From: Blastocatellia bacterium
GTDB lineage: Bacteria; Acidobacteriota; Blastocatellia; Pyrinomonadales; Pyrinomonadaceae
Length of the DNA stretch: 6,141 nucleotides
Assembly (NCBI GenBank): GCA_013695195.1
Contig: JACDAY010000011.1
Location: 1-6,141, forward strand
Direction: 5' to 3'
Part shown: piece by piece, positions 1 to 5,310 of the stretch
Position numbering within the stretch: position 1 is the first letter of the stretch
Layout: each line of letters begins with the position of its first letter
Notes under the pieces: model-generated
The model's database searches: none
What the model was told of the DNA's origin: nothing
The model's input: only the letters and a program-made list of their open reading frames with translations
Translations under genes and position numbers: made by a program

Positions 1-17
1 AAGGATAAAGGCGAAAG
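1..17 (+). repeat. Degenerate 7-mer array, left copy flanking the pseudogene
   Basis: This purine-rich stretch (units AAGGATA, AAGGCGA, then AAG) is the exact reverse complement of 286-302. The two copies face each other across the broken four-helix-bundle gene. The array may continue to the left of the window. Confidence 0.7.
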
Positions 18-42
18 TTTCGGAGTATGAATAGTTGGAAAT

Positions 43-278
43 ATGGTGAATGAGGATTTGAGGATTCGGACGAAGAATTTTGCCGTCCGCGTCATTAAAC
101 TTTTCGCCGCTTTGCCGGCTCTTTGCAGGAATTGGAGGAAACCGTATATTGGTTGGAATTGATCAAAGAGATGAATTTCTTTGATGACGAGAGGTTGGGG
201 CCGATTTGTGAAGAGACAAAAGAATTGATTGCGATCTTTGTAACGATCGCGAAGAAGGTCAAGGGGAGAAAGGCTTAA
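43..278 (+). pseudogene. Four-helix-bundle protein (23S rRNA intervening-sequence-like), internally deleted
   Basis: The ATG at 43 opens a frame reading MVNEDLRIRTKNFAVRVIKL then FAALP, which matches the first helix of the small four-helix-bundle family (PF05635/TIGR02436; compare the usual 'RTKxFALRVIRLxxALP'). After about position 116 this frame runs off the family pattern and stops. The C-terminal part of the same family appears two bases out of phase from about 117 (LQELEETVYWLELIKE, ending FVTIAKKVKGRKA) with a TAA at 276-278. The middle, including the usual 'RSGTSVGANYRAA' helix, about 45 residues, is absent. The junction lies near a TTTGC repeated at 111-115 and 122-126. A deletion plus frame change makes a working product unlikely. 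Intact members are typically 115-130 residues; their cellular role is poorly known. The family call is from remembered motifs and is fairly firm. Confidence 0.75.
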
Positions 279-285
279 TTTTAGC

Positions 286-313
286 CTTTCGCCTTTATCC
301 TTTACACTTTCGA
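286..313 (-). repeat. Degenerate 7-mer array, right copy flanking the pseudogene
   Basis: Units CTTTCGC, CTTTATC, CTTTACA and CTTTCGA follow each other with an exact 7-base period. Positions 286-302 are the perfect reverse complement of 1-17. The pseudogene end also pairs locally (268-275 with 283-290), giving a short stem after its stop codon. The array ends directly at the first base of the tRNA gene. Confidence 0.75.
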
Positions 314-403
314 GGAAAGGTGCAAGAGCGGTTGAATTGGCAGCATTGGAAATGCTGTGAGCCTTAACGGGTTCCGTGGGTTCGAATCCCACCCTTTCCG
401 CCA
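314..403 (+). tRNA. tRNA-Ser (anticodon GGA), CCA encoded
   Basis: The acceptor stem GGAAAGG (314-320) pairs perfectly with CCTTTCC (393-399), followed by discriminator G and an encoded CCA (401-403). The anticodon stem CAGCA/TGCTG (341-345/353-357) encloses loop TTGGAAA with anticodon GGA at 348-350, which reads serine codons UCC and UCU. The T arm is GTGGG-TTCGAAT-CCCAC (376-392). A long variable arm, GAGCC/GGTTC (359-363/370-374), is the class II signature expected for tRNA-Ser. The D stem is CAA/TTG (323-325/337-339). All hallmarks agree, so the call is firm. No promoter is obvious in the repeat array just upstream. Confidence 0.97.
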
Positions 404-407
404 GATT

Positions 408-487
408 AAAGGCGAAAGGATAAAGGAGAAAGGCGAAAGTAAGGATCATTTACTTTCTCCTTTATCCTTTCGCCTTTCTCCTTTACC
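408..487. repeat. Head-to-head 7-mer arrays forming a 25-bp perfect palindrome
   Basis: The left arm is four 7-mers (AAAGGCG, AAAGGAT, AAAGGAG, AAAGGCG; 408-435). The right arm is the complementary series CTTTCTC, CTTTATC, CTTTCGC, CTTTCTC, CTTTACC (453-487). Positions 408-432 and 453-477 are perfect inverted repeats with a 20-base loop. In RNA this gives a long hairpin starting four bases after the tRNA CCA end, so it could end the tRNA transcript or mark a processing site, although no T-run follows. It lies between the two RNA genes. Confidence 0.85.
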
Positions 488-490
488 ATA

Positions 491-592
491 CGGCTTCAGG
501 CTCCGCACAAGGTTTGAGTTGTGAACTCCGCTAGGCTGGGAACAGAGCAACGGTAGCAATTTCAGCCTGTGTTGCGGGTAAGTCTGAAGCCG
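491..592 (+). ncRNA. ffs: Signal recognition particle RNA, small bacterial (4.5S) type
   Basis: The RNA partner of Ffh in co-translational membrane targeting. The ends pair as a 9-bp helix, CGGCTTCAG (491-499) with CTGAAGCCG (584-592). The apical domain IV has the conserved Ffh-binding layout: TTG/CAA outer pairs, the TGAACT asymmetric-loop strand, CCG (528-530) pairing with CGG (551-553), the AGG / AGCA internal-loop strands, and stem CTG-GGAA-CAG (536-545) capped by a GGAA tetraloop. An intermediate stem joins CCGCA (503-507) to TGCGG (573-577). About 102 bases is the normal size for the short form without an Alu domain. tRNA-Ser upstream and dnaX downstream match the scr/dnaX neighbourhood in Bacillus. 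The exact ends are inferred from the closing helix. Confidence 0.92.
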
Positions 593-600
593 CCAGATTC

Positions 601-686
601 AATGGACAACGGACAACGGAAAATGAAGAATTAGCTGGCCATAAAGCAATTTCCGTTTTCATTGTCCATTTTGCATTGTACATTAA
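601..686. repeat. 7-mer arrays of a second sequence family in the dnaX leader, imperfect inverted repeat
   Basis: The left part has units ATGGACA, ACGGACA, ACGGAAA (602-622). The right part has CCGTTTT, CATTGTC, CATTTTG, CATTGTA, CATTAAA (653-686), with CATT recurring at exactly 7-base steps up to the dnaX ATG. The outer 9 bases are perfectly complementary (601-609 with 662-670) and the similarity extends imperfectly inward over about 25 bases. It has the same architecture as the 408-487 palindrome but a different sequence. No Shine-Dalgarno sequence is seen before the dnaX start, so this structure occupies the place of a normal leader. Confidence 0.75.
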
Positions 687-2507
687 ATGAGCTATCAGGT
701 GATTGCAAGAAAATGGCGGCCGCAAACCTTTGACGAGGTAACCGGTCAGGAGAACATTACGCAAACTCTGCGTAATGCCCTGGAACACGACCGCCTGCAT
801 CATGCATATCTTTTTTCGGGAGCCAGAGGAGTCGGGAAAACGACGACCGCCCGGCTTCTCGCGAAAGCTTTAAACTGCCACAAAACAACTGTTCCAAATC
901 CGCAGCCATGCTCATTTAACGACCTAGATGCCTGTCCGTCGTGCTGTGAAATATCGGAAAGCCGTTCGATAGACGTTCTCGAATTCGACGCCGCGTCACA
1001 CACCGGCGTGCAGGAAATCCGGGATATTATTCTCGAAGGCATAAATGTCGCCGCCGCCCGCGACCGCTACAAAGTTTTTATAATCGACGAAGTTCACATG
1101 CTTTCGCCGAACTCGTTCAACGCTCTGTTAAAAACTGTTGAGGAACCGCCGCCGAATGTCGTTTTCATCATGGCGACAACCGAGCTGCACAAAGTTCCCG
1201 AAACTATCCTTTCGAGATGCCAGGAATTTGAGTTTCGCACCATTCCGCTGCAAAAAATTTACGACCGGCTGAAGCTTATTGCGAAAGCAGAACAGATCGA
1301 TATTTCAGATGAGGCGCTGCGCGAGATTTCGCGATCCGGCGAAGGCTCGATGCGAGACGCCCAATCGAACTTCGACCAGGTGATAAGCTTTTCGGGGGGA
1401 AAAATATCGGTTGCCGACGTTTCGAACGCTCTCGGCATGGCGAGCGTCGAAATGCTAACGAAAGTGTTGACGGCAATCGCCGATAAGAATGCGAAACTTG
1501 CGCTTGACGTGGTTGATGATCTGATCGCACGAGGGCAAGACATCCGAAATTTCTCCCGCGATCTGCTCTCTATTTTTCGCGATCTGCTTGTGTTCAAGAT
1601 CGCCGGCGACGCGGAAAATCTATTCGAAACTGCAGTATTAAGCCGCGAAGCGATGAAGAATCACTCCGATTCGTTTTCCGAGTCCGATTTTCTTCGGTTT
1701 TTCAATTCCCTAGCCGAAACCGAAACGAAGCTTAAAGATGCAACACAATCGCGTTACGTTCTCGAAGTCGGCTTAATTAAGCTTATCGAAATGCGCCGCG
1801 TTTTGCCGATTGAAAAAATCCTCGAACGTCTTTTGCAGCTGGAACGCTCGTTAGGCAGAGCTCAAAGCAATGAAGCACCGGAGACCGAAACAAATATCGC
1901 CAACGCTTCTGCGGCATCTGCGGAAAAAAAAACTCTGAGCTTCGATCCGGCGGTATCTGAAAATCCCGCCGTTGTTATCGCTTCGGATATGCCGGTCGAA
2001 GAACCACCGTACTTAATCGAGGCTTCTGTAAATATAATCCCCGAACTTCCGGCAGCCAAGGAGCCGTTAACGAAAAACGTCGAGCCGTACGACCTGAGCT
2101 TTCTCAATACGTTCCGGCTTCCCCTTCCATCCATCGATTCTGAAGAGCTTGAGCATATCGAAGATATTTGGCTCGATACGGCTTTCGACGAAATGCTGCT
2201 TCGAAGCGGCGATAATCTGAATCCGATAAACGATGCGGCGAAGATCGTTCAAGCAGCTCTGGGCCCGATTGCCAATGACGAAGCTTCGACCACAAAAGGC
2301 TCGAACGGGACCGCTGCCGCTCCTGCCCGCGAGCGATCCGTTGTTTATACTCCGCCGGTTTTCGAGCAGGAACCGGCTTCGGAACAGAGGATACTCTCAG
2401 AAAATGCCAGCGAGGAAGAGCTTTTCGCGTATGCAAACGAACATCCCGTCATCAAAAAAGCGATGCGTATATTTCGGGCAGAGATCGTCGAAGTTAAGAA
2501 AATATAA
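687..2507 (+). CDS. dnaX: DNA polymerase III clamp-loader subunit tau (DnaX)
   Basis: DnaX is the ATPase and scaffold of the replicative clamp loader: it drives loading of the beta clamp and, through its C-terminal part, links the polymerase to the replisome. At 606 residues it is normal tau length. The AAA+ core shows Walker A GARGVGKT (45-52), Zn-binding cysteines C64, C75, C83 and C86, Walker B IIDEVH (132-137), sensor 1 ATTE (163-166), the SRC arginine-finger motif (176-178) and sensor 2 GSMRDA (220-225). Helical domain III runs to about 385. A low-complexity Ala/Glu/Pro linker follows, and the end (HPVIKKAMRIF then EIVEVKK) matches the usual DnaX C terminus. The first cysteine gap is wider than in E. 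coli. The ATG at 687 gives the standard MSYQVIARKWRP N terminus, although no Shine-Dalgarno is seen. An A9 run at codons 413-416 may yield a shorter gamma form. ebfC and recR, common downstream partners, are absent. Confidence 0.98.
   Translation: MSYQVIARKWRPQTFDEVTGQENITQTLRNALEHDRLHHAYLFSGARGVGKTTTARLLAKALNCHKTTVPNPQPCSFNDLDACPSCCEISESRSIDVLEFDAASHTGVQEIRDIILEGINVAAARDRYKVFIIDEVHMLSPNSFNALLKTVEEPPPNVVFIMATTELHKVPETILSRCQEFEFRTIPLQKIYDRLKLIAKAEQIDISDEALREISRSGEGSMRDAQSNFDQVISFSGGKISVADVSNALGMASVEMLTKVLTAIADKNAKLALDVVDDLIARGQDIRNFSRDLLSIFRDLLVFKIAGDAENLFETAVLSREAMKNHSDSFSESDFLRFFNSLAETETKLKDATQSRYVLEVGLIKLIEMRRVLPIEKILERLLQLERSLGRAQSNEAPETETNIANASAASAEKKTLSFDPAVSENPAVVIASDMPVEEPPYLIEASVNIIPELPAAKEPLTKNVEPYDLSFLNTFRLPLPSIDSEELEHIEDIWLDTAFDEMLLRSGDNLNPINDAAKIVQAALGPIANDEASTTKGSNGTAAAPARERSVVYTPPVFEQEPASEQRILSENASEEELFAYANEHPVIKKAMRIFRAEIVEVKKI
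1924..2001 (+). promoter_or_regulatory. Candidate slippage/frameshift signal in dnaX (A9 run plus stem-loop)
   Basis: Nine adenines (1924-1932) cover codons E413-K414-K415-T416 and contain the in-frame slippery heptamer A-AAA-AAA (1925-1931). In the -1 frame translation ends at TGA 1958-1960 after nine new residues (about 424 aa in all); in the +1 frame it ends at TGA 1936-1938 after one (about 416 aa). Seven bases after the run, CTTCGA-T-CCGG (1940-1950) can pair with CCGGTCGAAG (1992-2001), 10 pairs with one bulge. An alternative stem is CGGCGG/CCGCCG (1948-1953/1966-1971). Slippage in dnaX is established in E. coli (ribosomal) and Thermus (transcriptional, on an A9 run). Its occurrence here is inferred. 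Confidence 0.55.
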
Positions 2508-2594
2508 GTTATGTTTCGATCAAATGATTACCGCGGTTTGCGAAGCATTGGGGGCATCGTCGGCGAGCTGCCAACCTGAATTTCCCCCATTACC
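2508..2594. other. Short spacer between dnaX and the converging pseudogenes, nothing recognised
   Basis: No terminator with a T-run and no gene was found. On the minus strand a short open stretch reading EVMGEIQVGSSPTMPPMLRK lies in another frame after the stop of the DUF1428-like remnant. It does not resemble the usual DUF1428 C terminus, and I cannot assign it. Confidence 0.4.
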
Positions 2595-2770
2595 TCAAAA
2601 CCATGGGGCCATTATGCCGCCCTCGACTTTGAGATCGGACGCGACGTATTCCCTATATGTCAGAGCGCCGTGTTTGCTAAATAGCTTTCCAGCCGCCGTC
2701 GCCATCTTTTTGTATTTGGAACATTTTCTTCAGCGATCGGCAGTAAATAAACATCAACGTACTTCGACAT
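2595..2770 (-). pseudogene. DUF1428-family protein, frameshifted and truncated
   Basis: On the minus strand the ATG at 2770-2768 has a good Shine-Dalgarno (AGGAGA, 2781-2776, six or seven bases away). It begins MSKYVDVYLLPIAEENVP, the usual DUF1428 N terminus. At about 2714-2718 the frame must change: with one extra A in the CCAAATAC run the sequence continues KYKKMATAAGKLFSKHGALT then YREYVASDLKVEGG, again close to the family ('HGALEYRECVADD'). The frame then stops at TGA 2597-2595 after about 58 residues, half of the normal 110-120. The 3' half, with the usual 'SFP...WIVY' part, is missing. DUF1428 proteins are small ferredoxin-fold proteins of unknown function. It lies 21 bases after the DoxX-like remnant and was probably co-transcribed with it. 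Confidence 0.72.
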
Positions 2771-2791
2771 AAGATTCTCCTGTGATTTAAT

Positions 2792-3184
2792 TTAGATCCG
2801 CAGAGGTATGAGCGAGCGTAGGCGCGGATGGCGAAACCAGAGCCGAGCCAGGCGAGAAGGCCGAGAATAATCGTCATAAAAAAAGGATCGCCGATACGAA
2901 CGTGCGTAGCCGTTGCCGCGCCCAAATAAGCAGAAATTAGGATTGCTCCAAGAACGGCTGTGCGCGGGATAAGATAAATAATTGTAACCGCGATTTCGAG
3001 AATACCAAGGCCTGTCATCTGGCTCATCTTCCAGCCAAGCCGTTCTATCTCCAATTCCATTCCGTCAGGCTTACGAATTTAATCACGCCGCTTATCAACA
3101 GCACTAATACCGTCAGCGCACTGGCGATATATCCTGCCCAAAGCATATTTTCGAGACTGAATTAGTTTCATTAACAGATTCCAT
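2792..3184 (-). pseudogene. DoxX-like integral membrane protein, three frameshifts
   Basis: Start ATG 3184-3182 (MESVNETNSVSK) follows a GGGGGA ribosome site. Three shifts, each explained by one lost base, break the frame. Near 3147-3152 (A-run) it moves to MLWAGYIASALTVLVLLISG; near 3050-3066 it moves to ELEIERLGWKMSQMTGLGIL; near 2841-2844 it moves to LWFRHPRLRSLIPLRI and stop TAA 2794-2792. The middle part reads YLIPRTAVLGAILISAYLG and ATHVRIGDPFF, characteristic of the DoxX-like family (PF13564) with four membrane helices. Restored length is about 131 residues, full size for the family, so nothing large is missing. DoxX-like proteins are often in small clusters with DUF1428, YciI or glyoxalase-type genes, which fits the neighbour. 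Either a recent pseudogene or an assembly with indel errors is possible. Confidence 0.8.
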
Positions 3185-3230
3185 TATTTCCCCCAAAATT
3201 TTTACATGTTGGACCGGCTTTGTTTGTCAT
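3171..3230 (-). CDS. Possible 19-residue leader peptide or gene remnant before the DoxX-like gene
   Basis: The minus-strand ATG 3230-3228 is preceded by a strong Shine-Dalgarno (AAGGAG, 3246-3241 region) nine bases away and encodes MTNKAGPTCKNFGGNNGIC, ending at TAA 3173-3171. It overlaps the DoxX-like start by 14 bases, an arrangement that would suit translational coupling. No homology is recognised. It could also be the stub of a longer gene broken by an indel, like its neighbours. Confidence 0.25.
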   Translation of the reverse strand: MTNKAGPTCKNFGGNNGIC

Positions 3231-3249
3231 TATAACCGTCTCCTTTTTT

Positions 3250-3575
3250 TTAGTAAGTATTGTCGTTCATCGGCCCATTGCCTTCAGACTCAAATAATGT
3301 GCTCCGCAACAGATACGGCAGGTAAAGCGTTTCGTTAAAACTAAAAATAAACGGAAGATAATCAAAGAGTTTAGAGACGCTCTCGCGAAGGGGAGCTATT
3401 TCTTCGCCCCTAAATAAAATCGTGCCGACCCTGAAGGCCCGTACAACCAAGGGGTGATGATCGACACCTCGGGGACGCCTGCATTTTTGGGCAATGTTAC
3501 TAACACACAAGCTAACAGGATTTCAAGCGAACTTCGTCGTACCCAAACAACCAGAGGATTTCGGCGGAACTTTGC
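3250..3575 (-). pseudogene. Unidentified minus-strand open region, possibly a frameshifted gene
   Basis: Two overlapping minus-strand frames cover this part. One is open from 3575 to TAG 3398-3396 and reads LEILLACVLVTLPKNAGV then SIITPWLYGPSGSARFYLG; a signal-like hydrophobic segment is visible. The other ends at TAA 3252-3250 and reads IAPLRESVSKLFDYLPFIFS then FNETLYLPYLLRSTLF. One extra A in the AAA of GAAGAAATAG (about 3398-3402) would join them as GAKK-IAPLRES. The stop falls just before the ribosome site of the next minus-strand ORF, as in an operon. I recognise no family. The stretch 3576-3626 shows no gene and only AT-rich sequence before the next start. Confidence 0.25.
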
Positions 3576-3626
3576 TCACGCAACTTTCGTATTTTGTTTA
3601 TATTTGGCACAATCAGTTCATACTTA

Positions 3627-4514
3627 ATGAAAATTAAATTTGCTTTGGCAAAACTAAAATATTTCCGGGCTGTGCTGATTCTGCTCCTTTTCGCCTCGGC
3701 TGCCTTTTCGCAAGGCGAGCAGCCGTTTTCGCTAGACACTTCGCCCTTGCCGCCGTCCACCGGTTTTGTCAATGATTTTGCCGGCGTGTTCGACGCGGCG
3801 GTAAAACAACAGCTTGAGACGCGCCTAAAAGAACTCAAGGAAAAAACAGGCGTCGAGATCGCGGTCGCCGTTGTCCGAACAACCGGCGAGCGTCCGATTT
3901 TCGACTATTCGCTGGCTGTCGCACGCGGCTGGAAAATCGGTTCAAAAGAGGATGATAATCCAAGCGCACTTCTTTTTGTTGCGATTGACGACCGGAAGTA
4001 TTTTACACAGGTTAGCAGGGATCTCGAAGACGAATTGCCCGACGGCGTCGCCGGTAGCCTGCAGCGGCAGTATCTTGTTCCGGAGTTTCGACGGGGCAAC
4101 TATGCCAAAGGAATTACAGATACAATCGACGCTTACATCCGGACGATCGAAGCCAAAAGAAGCGGCACCGAACCGCCGCCGGTCGGAACCACCGATAAAC
4201 CGGGTAAATCCGGCGGAATTTCACGAAGCCTTTATAATCTTTTCTGTTGCCTGGTCGTGCTCGGCGTGCTTGCCCTTATAATGTGGGGACGAAGAGGCGG
4301 AAAATCGGACGACGACGATGACCGCTGGGGCGGAGGAGGATTTGGCGGAGGTGCGGCGAGCGCTCTGCCCTGGGTGATCGGCTCGATTCTGGCCAGCGGC
4401 TCCGGCCGTTCGTCTTCAGGTGATTGGGGAGGCTCGTCCGGCGGCGGAGGCGGATGGGGCGGTTTCGGCGGTGGCGGAGATTTCGGCGGCGGCGGTGCCG
4501 GCGGTGACTGGTAG
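3627..4514 (+). CDS. TPM-domain (YgcG/DUF477-type) secreted, membrane-anchored protein
   Basis: This protein has 295 residues. A signal peptide (1-28, lysines then LILLLFASAAFS) is followed by a TPM domain at about 45-175, recognised by GFVNDFAGVFD, then the helix KQQLETRLKELKEKTGVEIA and the segment ending RRGNYAKGITDTIDAYI. A linker leads to a membrane helix (about 202-220, LYNLFCCLVVLGVLALIMW), a basic then Asp-rich patch (222-232) and a Gly-rich tail (235-295) broken by one hydrophobic segment (243-257). This is the common layout of the family, in which the TPM domain lies outside the inner membrane. Members have been linked to photosystem II repair (plant TLP18.3) and to acid phosphatase activity; the bacterial role is not settled. 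Repeated genomic pairing with LemA suggests joint envelope work. ATG 3627 is chosen because it begins the signal peptide directly; a TTG 33 bases upstream is in frame but adds an unlikely extension. No clear Shine-Dalgarno is seen. Confidence 0.93.
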   Translation: MKIKFALAKLKYFRAVLILLLFASAAFSQGEQPFSLDTSPLPPSTGFVNDFAGVFDAAVKQQLETRLKELKEKTGVEIAVAVVRTTGERPIFDYSLAVARGWKIGSKEDDNPSALLFVAIDDRKYFTQVSRDLEDELPDGVAGSLQRQYLVPEFRRGNYAKGITDTIDAYIRTIEAKRSGTEPPPVGTTDKPGKSGGISRSLYNLFCCLVVLGVLALIMWGRRGGKSDDDDDRWGGGGFGGGAASALPWVIGSILASGSGRSSSGDWGGSSGGGGGWGGFGGGGDFGGGGAGGDW

Positions 4515-4520
4515 TTAAAT

Positions 4521-4560
4521 TTTGGACTTTGGGCTTTGGACTTTGGACTTTTGGCTTTGT
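4521..4560 (+). repeat. 7-mer array of a third sequence family between the TPM and nucleotidyltransferase genes
   Basis: Units TTTGGAC, TTTGGGC, TTTGGAC, TTTGGAC, TTTTGGC and then TTTGT follow each other with a 7-base period, filling nearly all of the 47-base gap and ending two bases before the ATG of the next gene. The period and the position against a start codon resemble the array before dnaX, while the sequence differs. No inverted partner is seen here. Confidence 0.85.
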
Positions 4561-4561
4561 G

Positions 4562-5296
4562 ATGAGAAACGAATTTGACGCATTTATTGACGATTTGAAA
4601 GCTACACACGGTAGAAATCTGGTATCAGTGATTCTATACGGCTCGGCGGCGGAGGGTGATTTTGTTGCCAAACACTCCGATTACAACATTTTGATCGCCT
4701 TGCACAAGATCGCTCCGAAAGACCTGCGAGATGCTCACGGAAGTATTCGGGAGTGGCAGAAGATCGGGCATCCCGCGCCGGTTTATTTCACCGTCTCCGA
4801 GCTGCAAAATGCTGCAGACGTCTTCCCTATAGAATTTCATCAGATGGAAACCGCCCGCAAAGTGCTTTTTGGCACTGATGTGCTTGCGAATTTGAAGATC
4901 TCTGATGAATTTCTGCGGCACCAGACGGAATACGAATTGCGAAGCAGGCTTATCAGGCTTCGGCGGCAGTATATTCCGGCTTCTGCTTCGGTTGACGGAC
5001 TGAAGAATCTAATGTCTGAAAGCCTTTCGAGCTTTGCGGCTCTGTTTCGCGCGGTTTTGCTTTTGCATGGCGTGCGGCCGCCTATAACGAAGCACGAAGT
5101 CGTCGCATTGACCGTGCAGCATTTAAAATTGGACGGAGTGCCGTTTGAAAAAATATTCAATATTCGTGAGAATAACTTCACGGAAAAGCTGGATGACGTG
5201 GAAGCTAACCGCCTTTTCGGCGATTATATGGAACAAATCGAAAATGTCATCGGCTCTGTCGATGCAGTTGGAAATAAAGTAGAGCAGGCGGTTTAA
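4562..5296 (+). CDS. Nucleotidyltransferase-fold protein with altered catalytic motif
   Basis: This protein has 244 residues. The N-terminal part has the pol-beta/MNT nucleotidyltransferase signature: strand VSVILYGSAAEGDF (21-34, with G27-S28) followed by KHSDYNILIAL (37-47). The usual two metal-binding aspartates (D-x-D) are here D40-x-N42, so nucleotidyl transfer may be lost or changed. A possible third acidic position is E91 (FPIEFHQ). Residues about 112-244 look helical (RSRLIRLRRQYI, SSFAALFRAVLLLHG), like the HEPN-like helical regions found beside such domains. Substrate unknown. ATG 4562 is preferred: an in-frame TTG at 4529 would translate the 7-mer repeat. No Shine-Dalgarno is visible. 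It lies between the TPM and LemA genes on the same strand, 47 and 57 bases away, so a shared transcript is plausible. Confidence 0.85.
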   Translation: MRNEFDAFIDDLKATHGRNLVSVILYGSAAEGDFVAKHSDYNILIALHKIAPKDLRDAHGSIREWQKIGHPAPVYFTVSELQNAADVFPIEFHQMETARKVLFGTDVLANLKISDEFLRHQTEYELRSRLIRLRRQYIPASASVDGLKNLMSESLSSFAALFRAVLLLHGVRPPITKHEVVALTVQHLKLDGVPFEKIFNIRENNFTEKLDDVEANRLFGDYMEQIENVIGSVDAVGNKVEQAV

Positions 5297-5310
5297 AACC
5301 TGTTCATTCC

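Noticed and set aside
408..487. CRISPR-like repeat array
   Set aside because: Units are 7 bases with no spacers and the two halves are inverted; no cas gene is present.
462..489. Promoter for the SRP RNA inside the right array arm (TACCAT as -10)
   Set aside because: The -35 match is poor and the -10 lies too close to the RNA 5' end set by the closing helix.
531..803. Minus-strand 90-codon open frame over the SRP RNA and dnaX start
   Set aside because: It is antisense to a clear RNA gene and to conserved dnaX codons, with no known motif.
2233..2772. Plus-strand open frame of 179 codons overlapping the dnaX end
   Set aside because: It runs in another frame over dnaX and then antisense to the DUF1428-like remnant, with no recognisable domain and no ribosome site.
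3594..3626. Earlier TTG start for the TPM protein
   Set aside because: It would place eleven extra residues before an otherwise standard signal peptide, and no ribosome site supports it.
4232..4671. Proline/arginine-rich minus-strand frames over the TPM tail
   Set aside because: They are the antisense of glycine codons in the Gly-rich tail, a usual artefact of such repeats.
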